64,000 nucleotides of DNA from Cerrena zonata (taxonomy: Eukaryota; Basidiomycota; Agaricomycetes; Polyporales; Cerrenaceae), in contig JASBNA010000026.1 in the NCBI GenBank assembly GCA_038087015.1, forward strand, positions 1-64,000, given 5' to 3'. Under the pieces are notes generated by a model. The model searched no databases. It was given only the letters and a program-made list of their open reading frames with translations, and had not been told where the DNA came from. Positions 45,001 to 54,328 of the stretch are shown here, in pieces. Numbering within the stretch: the first letter of the stretch is position 1; each line of letters starts with the position of its first letter. Position numbers and translations under genes: made by a program.

Positions 45001-47683
45001 TCGAGCTCCGGGTTTCCCATCTTCAACTCTCACTCTCACTCTCGTTCAGCACTGCTATCGACTTTTCGACCCTCCACTCACAGTCTTCCCAGGCCAGCTC
45101 TGATACGTTGAGCATACGATGACGGGACTTTAATCTGACATCTGAAGCTTGAAGCTTGAGCGTCCCACCTCCGCAATTACAAAAGCTATCCTCTTGGTAT
45201 GTCGTTCTATGCTCTGGCCATTTCCAACGTCCTCATTCCGCCTCAATATGAATTCCGTGGTCGCTGCGAGGAGACAATCCCCTCCCTCTCTAGAATAGCC
45301 TTCCCCTAGAAACCTACCTACTGTGACGCCAGCTAATGTCTCTCCTCAACCGATCTGCAAGTGGTACTGTCGTCTCCCTCAGCGCTTGTATTGCCAATGG
45401 GGCTCGCGACCGGGCGAAACGCCTCCGTACGCGAATGTCTGTGTACTGCTTGGAAGTGAAGTGGGAAGAGCTCTCTATTCGGATAGCTGTACGTCCACTC
45501 GATCTCAACGACGTTGACTTCCAAGGTCTTAATGGATGCATTTTCACCGGCCCTTGGTAGAACGATCACTAATACCGACTGCGACGACCATACTTTCACT
45601 TACTGAACAACTCTTACCCGAGTTTAGATACTTGAACCCTCTGTGCTCATTTTAACGAAACGATCGACCGACCTTGTTATTGTCAGCGTTTCATTGCCAA
45701 AGTGCTGTTGTCTGCATCGTGGCCGGGGCTGTTTCATGCATCCGTATGAAGGCCGACCTCACTTGCTTTCTAATGCTAGTCTTTACGCTGACGAACTACG
45801 AATCCTACCAGGAAATTCTGTGACGAGTCTGACAGCTCTCGTTGCATGCCGCGTTGATGTTGTCTTCTCAACCCGACGTGATCTCACGGCGAGCGAAAAT
45901 ATCGAAATCGGTTGATTAGAGCTTATCCCCCTTCGACCAGATGGATGGTGCCTTTAGTTGAATACGTTCATTACCGCATTTCTACTGACGAACTACTGAA
46001 TCTCGTAGGTAGCTATAGATGTCGATGAGTTCTCGTACTCGGCACGAACCGACTGTCTATAAACTTCGAAGACTGTAAAGGCGGTTCATCCAGCTTCATT
46101 CCATGGCAATTGCACTCGGCCAAACGTTTCCACTAGGAAATTTGGCACAAATGTTCGTCTATATGGAAGACGTAGATGTCAGTCAGTGCATAGATTCCAC
46201 GCTGGTAGGTATGAGGCGGTTTAGGTTCGATGAATCAGCACTGCCTGTTTATTGTACACGTTGTACTATGAACCCAAAGTTGTGCGCGGTGCTTGGGAAG
46301 TCCGAGGAGTTGTGAATAGTCGAGAAGGCTCTGGTGGGTCATAGACTTCTAACGCCATAGCCTTGACTTGAGTGTCTTGAGTTTTCATTGACCGGCAGGA
46401 GCCCGTCAATTTCCACTCCCTGACGACTTGAGCCTACGTACACGAAACGTCTGCCTTCTCGTTTCAACAAAATCCACAGTTGACCTCGCTATTGTAGGTG
46501 TTCTATCTTCAAACTGCTGGTTTCTGCGTCTTCGCCAAACACAAGGCTTTACATGATGGGTTTACAAGAGGTCACCACTAAAGGTCCAAGGAGTACGAGT
46601 GAACGAGAGCTGAGGACGGTGGGAGATTATAACATGTGTCCTATTGGTGAGTGGTTATTCTCAAATCCCCTTGGTCAAGTCGATTAATATTCGAATGCCT
46701 CGAGGATATCATGTTACTTCTACTCCCCTTACACGCCCATGCCAGTAACGTGTCTTGTTATCAATTGTTTAAGGTTTATCTCGTTGGCTGAAAAAGCGAT
46801 TCGACGCTTGTAGCCTGCTTTGTCGAATGTTCTGAAGCGTAGACGACATGTATGAATTGGGCGGACGAGTGGCTGCAAACGTCCACAACGAGATGTGTGG
46901 CGATTCTGTAAAGGCGAGTATACGCTGGTCGTTTCAGATTGGCTTCTGGATCATCGTATGCTGACTTTCGATTCTATGTTTTGTCTCATTTCTTAAATAC
47001 TGCACAAGTAAATCGATTTAGGTATTGACGCAAGTTGGAAAACCATCCCATTGGAAGACTCTATGACGAGTGTCCGTAACACCCCACTGATATAATATTA
47101 TCATTCGGGCGTCATTTAGTCGGTATTGTCTGCTTACTTTCGAAGGTCGAAAAGACGGCTCATACAGCTTCGTCCTCCGGTTCCTATAAGAATATTGGTG
47201 CAAACATTAGTCTCTATGCAGACTGTATATATCAGTGGTTGTGTATGCTCTGTACTGATACCAAGCAATCCAACTTCGGCGGGCCTGTTTACCGTGATAC
47301 CCAAGCATCGCAGCATTAAAAGCGTACGTGGTCCTAGTAAGTGAAGGCTATCCGAGCTTGAATGAAGGACCCGCAGTCACCAATCAGAAGGCTCACAGCC
47401 ACGCAGTGTGCACTGTTCTACCCGTCCAGATCAAACTCGATCCAAATTGATAATTTACAGTAATGTCGTCGAGGTCAGCCTATCGCAGGACTCGTTTCCC
47501 TTGGGGCACTATCTCGAGTGCCTGTCAAATTGAAAACCTGCTCGTTCTCACGAGTCTTGGATCCTCTTGTTCCGCCAGCAATAGATAGGCGGTATTGGGT
47601 CCGAGGCATTGTCATCCATGGATTAGAATAGAAGAGAGAGGTTATTTGGCGCGTATCACCTACCCACAAGCATGAGGTGGACC
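45001..47683. other. Upstream module of F-box copy 8, no firm gene
   Basis: Contains the conserved stretches MSFYALAISNVLIPPQ (45199), RPLDLNDVDF (about 45493) and, at about 46545-46645, a diverged copy of the exon-like segment seen at 39890-39993 with its gtgagt donor. Reading frames here are less well kept than in the 39-40 kb copy. No complete gene. Confidence 0.4.
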
Positions 47684-47702
47684 GCATGCTAGTGACATGT
47701 GA
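47684..47702 (+). promoter_or_regulatory. Conserved GCATGCTAGTGACATGT motif, F-box copy 8
   Basis: Diverged member of the motif set, about 80 bases before the former start of copy 8. Confidence 0.35.
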
Positions 47703-48568
47703 ACGTTCTGTCTATTAGTATCCCGTCATTTGCTCATCGGTACACTCCTCTCCTTCCCATAGACACACGCCTCAATTGTAATTGACACCCTCTCTTGTAC
47801 GTCTCACGGTTCAATCTCTTAAGAGAATGAGTGAGGTTTTGTATTTATCGTTCTGGCTACAATAGACATTGTACTTACGCTAATAAACCAGGAACGCCCG
47901 AAGAGACTTGTCCCACAGCGATTGACAACGACCCTGTCGTCTCCACACATACTGAAGGGACTGCCGGCGACGATACTCCAAGTATCCGGCGGATTGAGCC
48001 GAGCCCCGAGGACTCCTTGGCTCTTGTTGTGAGCGACGCTAATAAGCAGATATATGGCAGCATCTTGGATGCTTCGGACGGTGCAGTTACAGTCTACGAT
48101 AGGTGTGTGATATCCTGTGTTGTTTGCAATGATGCTGACAACGTGACATTTGAGGCTGATCAAGGGACAAAGAGAAGACAGTGTCTCGATGGTCGAAACT
48201 ACCACTAGCGATTGGTGCGGTATACCTTTACATGTTTAGAATATCACACTCATCTGTTTTCCGATCGTTGTGTGGTCTAGGCGCCAGGATGTAGAATGCT
48301 TCCCAAGACTTCCCACCGAGATCCACGAACTTATCATTGATTACGTCGCCGAGCAATATGAGTTTACCAGTTGGAGAGATCTTACCCGTTGTGCCCGAGT
48401 CTGTCAAACATGGGTACCTCGTGCACAAATGCATCTCTTTTCCGCTGTCAATCTCGACAGTATGCTCAGTCTCGAAATCATACTCCTGAAACATACCAGT
48501 TTTCAGGCTGCTGTACACCGGAAACCCTTCTTGCTTCAGTATATCAAACTCCTCTGGATAGCCACCGA

Positions 48569-49662
48569 TGTTGTAGGGGATTCTATAGGTAGCGAAGTGG
48601 GTTCCTGATGCGTATGAACGTGAAGAAGAAAAGAGAAAACCGAGTGATAGTAATACCGCCAGGTAATAAAGAGTGAAGAAGTGTTAAGTGGGGCCGCGGT
48701 ACGGATACGATCCGTAAGATCAAACGTATCTGACCGAAACGTACACAACCGGACGTTTTGTATGTAACTAGTCGATTTATATGTAACAATAATAGAATAC
48801 TCAGCTTTAGAGGACGAAAGGTTGGACCGCCAACGGTATGGCGGTTAGATCCTTATGTGTGTGGACGAAGAGACGAATGACTAGTCGATGGCAATAGGAC
48901 GGATGAGACGAGCGGCGGTACGACAGCGGGAATCGTAAAGGATCAACTATAGCGGGCGGAACAGTAGTTCGAGTGCAAGAAGGAAGATGGATTCTAGGTA
49001 ACGGGTTCGAGTTATTTATACAGTTAGAGACTCTCTTCAAGCCGTACTCTTGGCCGAGAATCCTACGATGGTGATTGGTGCGACATGAAGGAAAGCGATA
49101 GAAGAATGAGCGGAATATGAAAACAGAACAAGCTCGAATAGAAGACCTTCCTTTAAAGGAAAGGTCCTCGACCAATTAGGAAGTGCGTGGGTACAAGAAT
49201 AAGAAATAAGGGAAAGCGAGAGGATTGACCGTGTGTTCGAACAAGACAAGAAGAAAGACTTGAACCTTCCGACTCGAGCAATGACTCGGTGCGACAAAGT
49301 GGTGCCTCCGAGGATGACGAAACCTCCCCCGAAAGGATCGTTCTCACTCGCACTCGTCTGCGACCTACGTCTCGAGTCTTCAGATCTTCGTCTGACGTCC
49401 TGAACTGCCGTGGATACATTCAATAACATGTAAAATGATAAGAACGAAAGAAAAGAGAAGGAACTTAGAAGCTAATGGAAGTTATTCATATCTGCGAATC
49501 CACTCTTGACCAGGTACCCAATAAGGAAGGTGCCGGATGTGAGTGTGATCCGGATGGTGTTCGGATGTTGTGTTCGGACGCTTTCTTGATGTGTCGAAAG
49601 TTCCTATCATAAAAAATAAAAATTCTAAGTGTATTTTCTACGTCCTATTGTCCCCTACAACA
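48569..49662 (-). repeat. 3' LTR of the gypsy element
   Basis: 1094 bp, same length as the other LTR and almost identical to it. Carries a TATAAATA box on the minus strand (49013-49020). The internal sequence next to it shows no clear polypurine tract. Confidence 0.92.
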
Positions 49663-49720
49663 GTGGGCAGGACTTTAAATCTCGGCCTCGAGATCATGCA
49701 GGGAAATTAAAAGGAAAACG

Positions 49721-52243
49721 TCACCAGTGTGGTTTGCATTCTTCCGCGGTACGCAGGATATCATTGATATCGCAACGCAGTTTCACGACGTTCCATCTTG
49801 GGACACGATTCGCATTCCTGACGGCGATGGGTGTAGCCCAGTACGCGGCATCCTGGACAGGTTCGGGAGGCAATGGAATATTTCTAAGCCATACGACCTC
49901 GTAATCGATAAAACGTCGTTGATAGTCGACCCAATTCGCGACTAGTGTTGCACAAGCACGCTCGACCGGACCTCGATCGTGGCTGCTGTGGACTCCTTTG
50001 TCGTACGTTATACCGTTGAAGCGAGGAGTATAGCTGTCGATGAATTCTTCGACATAACTAGGTATTGGCTCCAGAGAAATCGACATTGTCTGTAGAGACT
50101 TGCGGAAGCAGAAGAGTTTAAGCCGGGGTGCAGGTACAGCTTCCTGAATAAGTGATCCATCAAGTTCGCGAAGCCGGTAATTGTTGTTGTGATGTTTGCT
50201 GTGGATGACATATGGTCCGGCCCAGCGTAGAGCACCTTTGTTACCAAGTTGTCGGTCTAGCCATGTTTCGTGAACAATTACCCAAGTACCAGGCTCGTAG
50301 TCGCCAGAAATGAGTCGCTTCTCGTTCTTCTTCATAAAGTGATCGAGAGCCTTCTGTCGAGTCCGAACGGCCTCAGCGGACGCCGGACCAAGATGTTCGT
50401 CTCGACGAGCAATTTGTTGAATCCGTAAAGTAAGCAAGTCTTCGGTCGACCGAACTTGATCCCAGTCCAAGGCATACCACGAACGGTCTGTCATGTCGAA
50501 TGGTAATAAGGCTTCCTGGCCATACATGAGAAAGAAAGGAGTATATCCTGTAGTACGAGAGACAGTCGTCCGGATGGCAAAGAGAGCGGCATGCAGGTAG
50601 TCCGGCCAGCGTGATTGACGATCACCACAGCAGCGAAGGATAGCATTGACGAGAGTTTGGCCATCCCGTTCTGACACTCCATTCCCCTGTGGATAATAAG
50701 GTGAGCTCAAAATTATCGTGACTCCATACTTTTCCAATAGAATTTTTGCGGCGCCTTTAAATTCGGATCCACCGTCACAGACAATGATGGGGACGCATCC
50801 GAAACGACAAATAATCTCTTCCCAGAAAAATGTGGCCCAAGACTCAGAGTCTTTACGACGCTGTGCGCGAGCCTCAAACCACTTGTTCAGAGCTTCCGAT
50901 ACATGAAACAAAAAGGAGTTCCCGTTCCAAGAAGTTGGCATATCAATCGAGTCGCAAACGAAAACTCGAAACATAACTGTGGCATGAGTGGCAGTTAGGG
51001 GGGCAATTGGACGGCTGCGCGATCGCATCTGACAAGCGTTGCATGACCGGACGAACCATGCAACATCATCATACATGTTCGGCCACCAGTAGCGATCTTT
51101 CAAATAATGATAAGTAGCATCTCGTCCTCTATGACCACAATTGTTATGAGCCGAAGCGACGAGAGTATCTCGTTTCTCTTTTCCAATAATAATTCGCTGT
51201 GGCATCTTTGAGCCCTCAGCTCGAAACAATAGAGTTCCATCAGGAGTTTCTTGTAAGAAATAAGAACGAAAACGTTGAACGAAGTTCTTGTATCCGGCAT
51301 TCTTGGACTGTTTGACGATATCATCATCGTCATTGGTACAAAAGCGAACGGGGCGTTCACCGGTAGTCAACCAATGAAACACATCATCCCATAACCCTTC
51401 GTATTCATTAAACTTGACGCCGTGTTTGTGGCTGATACAAGAGACTTTATCTCGGCTGGCCTCGGGTAATTCAGGATAATGCATACGATGGTTGGAATGG
51501 CATGAGTACATGGTGCTCGTATCATCACACCGATCCCGAGCGGTCTCCGCCGCCCATTCACGATTAGCAAATGCGTTCTCCCGTGCGGTCATTTCTTCGA
51601 CTGAGGGATGGGATGAAGAAGCCTCATCCGGATTCGATTCTAACGCGTATGCCCAACGATAATCGTAGAACAACACGTCAATATCATCATCACCCAGCCG
51701 TACGGTGTCCATTTTCTCAACACACACATTCCGGGTCATAAATTCCAGCCCGACATATGTTTGGTCGTCATCATTCCTTAAGAATGACCCGTGGAACGGA
51801 GAAACTTTAGGTAATACGGGCGTACCGTCGTTATGAAAGTCGGAAGTTTCACTGGAGGAATCAGATTGATAGGACCATACAGGTCGACCACGGTAGATGT
51901 TTGCGTCAAAAGGGGAACGCATGAGCTTAGGCAGCAAAGGTGAACGGTCGCAACGATCCGACCAGATGGTAATGGCATCCGCCTTTGGTGAATCGAAATC
52001 ACCTAAACATGCAACTGTAGCGGGGAAAGAATCAGAGTTGATAACACGAGAGACAGGGTTAGAATCATAGCCGATGTGACCAGGATATCCGGCCACCATA
52101 GCGTCGTAGAGGAGGAGGGCGTGAACGTTGACATGGGGAGCTGGACGGCTGTCCTTTTGTATGGCCTCGCCGGCTTGACCGAAGAAGTTGTCAAGAAATT
52201 CTTCTATGTCGGATTCGTCGGTGTCGTCGGCAGCTCCACCTCT
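49721..52243 (-). CDS. Integrase part of pol, after an in-frame TGA
   Basis: This frame is the direct continuation of the RT-RNase H frame after the TGA at 52244-52246. It is open for 48 codons to the first Met (52099) and then for 792 aa to the stop at 49721. The integrase zinc motif is H-x4-H (HNNCGH) .. CNAC, about residues 316-356 counted from that Met. The catalytic Asp-Asp-Glu lie in VCDSID, CDGGSEFKG and GVSERDGQ (about residues 383, 440 and 473). IN inserts the cDNA into the genome. A long spacer precedes the zinc motif. The C-terminal tail contains no chromodomain that I can recognise. Without readthrough of the TGA this part would not be made as part of pol. Confidence 0.85.
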   Translation of the reverse strand, partial: RGGAADDTDESDIEEFLDNFFGQAGEAIQKDSRPAPHVNVHALLLYDAMVAGYPGHIGYDSNPVSRVINSDSFPATVACLGDFDSPKADAITIWSDRCDRSPLLPKLMRSPFDANIYRGRPVWSYQSDSSSETSDFHNDGTPVLPKVSPFHGSFLRNDDDQTYVGLEFMTRNVCVEKMDTVRLGDDDIDVLFYDYRWAYALESNPDEASSSHPSVEEMTARENAFANREWAAETARDRCDDTSTMYSCHSNHRMHYPELPEASRDKVSCISHKHGVKFNEYEGLWDDVFHWLTTGERPVRFCTNDDDDIVKQSKNAGYKNFVQRFRSYFLQETPDGTLLFRAEGSKMPQRIIIGKEKRDTLVASAHNNCGHRGRDATYHYLKDRYWWPNMYDDVAWFVRSCNACQMRSRSRPIAPLTATHATVMFRVFVCDSIDMPTSWNGNSFLFHVSEALNKWFEARAQRRKDSESWATFFWEEIICRFGCVPIIVCDGGSEFKGAAKILLEKYGVTIILSSPYYPQGNGVSERDGQTLVNAILRCCGDRQSRWPDYLHAALFAIRTTVSRTTGYTPFFLMYGQEALLPFDMTDRSWYALDWDQVRSTEDLLTLRIQQIARRDEHLGPASAEAVRTRQKALDHFMKKNEKRLISGDYEPGTWVIVHETWLDRQLGNKGALRWAGPYVIHSKHHNNNYRLRELDGSLIQEAVPAPRLKLFCFRKSLQTMSISLEPIPSYVEEFIDSYTPRFNGITYDKGVHSSHDRGPVERACATLVANWVDYQRRFIDYEVVWLRNIPLPPEPVQDAAYWATPIAVRNANRVPRWNVVKLRCDINDILRTAEECKPHW

Positions 52244-54328
52244 TCATGACAAACCATCTTGAGCAATACCCTTCGAGGCTGGAACATGCTGAATGTCGTA
52301 ATCGAATAAGTTGATGTAAGACACCCAATGCGTCATAGGAGCGTTAGGAAGATCGGGTTCTCGAACCATCTGTTGAAGAAATTTAGCATCGACTTCTAAA
52401 ACGAAAAAGATACCCCAGATTCGATGCCGAAGTTCACGGATCGCGCGAAAAACGCCATAGAGTTCCAGTTTTGGTTGAGAGTATCGAGATTCAACCCGGT
52501 TGAAGGTACAAGAACCGAATAAGGCAGGATGCCGTTCGATTTCATTTTGTTGGTAGAGAATAAATCCGGTGCCATGCAGAGAGGAGTCGACAGCAACGGT
52601 GACTTCGCCATGTTGTTTGCGGGGGGAATGAATAGAAGCAAGACGAGCGCAGTCGTAATCAATCGGACGAAGGACAGGTGAGCTTGAAATCAGCTTCTTA
52701 AGAATGTCCATGGCCTTCTGTGCTTCGCAGGGAAAGGTAAAAGTGTCATCGGGAGAATCCGATTTCCGACAGAGAAGAGTGAGAGGTTTGGCAATTAAGG
52801 AAAATCCTTTGATCCAACGACGAGCAACACCTGCCACTCCAAGAAATCCACGAAGTTCAGTCAGCGATCGTGGTGTTGGCCAATTAGACACTTTGGTGGC
52901 GATTCCGTGTTCAAGATGCCAACCGTCCTCAGACACAGTTGATCCGACGACAGTCACCTTTGGGGTAGCAAGGATAAGTTTCGTCCCCGAAGCTGTGAAC
53001 CCAGCAACAATGAGACGTTGAAAGATTCGGTCGAGCGATGTTGCATACTCGTAAATAAAACGACGAATATTCGGATTACCAGGTATAGCCTCGTCGTCAT
53101 AACGAGATCGCGGACCCTTCAAACATAGATCGTCGACAAACGGATCAGCAATCTTCGGACGATCATCGCCCATAGTATGCGAAGTCGTCCTTTGAAACCA
53201 CTGCAAAACATTCGTACAACCCTGAGGAGCACATGTATTTCGTAGTGTTTCCTGATTCGCTTGGAACGTGGTCAGATCGCGTGAATTTTCATGCAGAGTA
53301 ACAGCATCAAATCCGGAAAACAGATCCGCCACACCATAGACGACGTGACCAGCGCAAGACTCAGCAAAGTCATGAGGATGAGGAGGCAAGCTTGCATCCC
53401 GTATGACATACTGATTAAGCTGCTGCAAGTCTAATACAAGACGAAGTTTCCCTGTTTTCTTAAGAACCGCCCACATCCGTGAGCGATAAGAAGAATAACC
53501 GGCCTCATATTTACCAGCCAGAGTTTGTTCCCTCAAAAGTTTTCTAACTTCGTTTGCAATTGCAGCAGGAAAACGCAAAGGCGGTACCGCCCATGGAGTA
53601 TGTTCAATAACCGGAATTTCGTAATCAGGGAAATGTCTTCGAGAGAGAACACCACGTTCGTTGTCGCAGAAGGCAATTGCTTCCTGTCGTCGTATGAGGA
53701 CATCAACGAGAAGGTCAATCTCGACCGGACGAAGAAATCCATCTGGGATGGTCCCTAGGATCATCGTCAAACGCTCCAGAGTCAAACGATCTGTAGGCAC
53801 AAATTGTGACAGAGGAACCGGGTTCGTGGTCAACGGAGGTAATATGCCTATCTCGATAGGTTTGAACGAAATCGCTTTCGGGTTAGGCATATTTGTCGAA
53901 ACCGGACGAACTTTTTGAGAAACAGGTTTATATTTGGTCCCGTATGAATCATAAGAATAATGATTGGACAGAGCTCGTCTGGTCCAAGCAGTAGGTAGCG
54001 GCTGGATTTTCCCAGAAGCGGAATATTCTGCCATCCGTAACAAACGATCAAACGACTCGGGTGGATCTATAACGGATGCCAAAGCGAGATCGTCGACTTC
54101 ATCGAACCCATGAGGGCGCGAAGACGACGCAGGACTCTCGATAGAAAGAGAATTTGCGACATAGGAATTAAAATGCAAGGAATGAGAAGAATCGGAACGT
54201 GGAGGAGAAACTGCACCAAGTACGGAATCGAGAATGCGTCCAATCTTGGGTATTACGGGTGTGGAACCGACTTGTCGTTCGATGTTGGACGAGACACCCG
54301 CAATCAAAAATCCGGACGCGAACGATCA
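52244..54328 (-). CDS. Reverse transcriptase-RNase H part of pol
   Basis: Frame -1 relative to gag; it opens a few codons upstream of the gag stop (after a TGA at about 54331) and has no ATG at its head, so it must be reached by frameshifting. The RT shows a fingers/palm region (LRLVLDLQQLNQYV), DLFSGFDAVTLH, and the catalytic FVDD box at about residue 390, a variant of YxDD. The segment WPTPRSLTELRGFLGVAG is typical of gypsy RT. RNase H follows with VTVAVDSSLHGTGFIL, PKLELYGVF and LEVDAKFLQ as its acidic residues. The frame ends at TGA 52244-52246 right after ..AQDGLS, where related elements usually have Arg. Confidence 0.88.

Noticed and set aside
48536..49429. Open frames of 70-130 aa inside both LTRs
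   Set aside because: They occur identically in both LTR copies, lie in LTR sequence, and show no gene-like composition; they are chance frames.
49663..49720. Polypurine tract before the 3' LTR of the gypsy element
   Set aside because: The bases adjoining the LTR on the coding strand are not purine-rich; no convincing tract can be named.
49721..50100. Chromodomain at the end of the gypsy integrase
   Set aside because: The C-terminal tail has no recognisable chromodomain aromatic cage or fold pattern.
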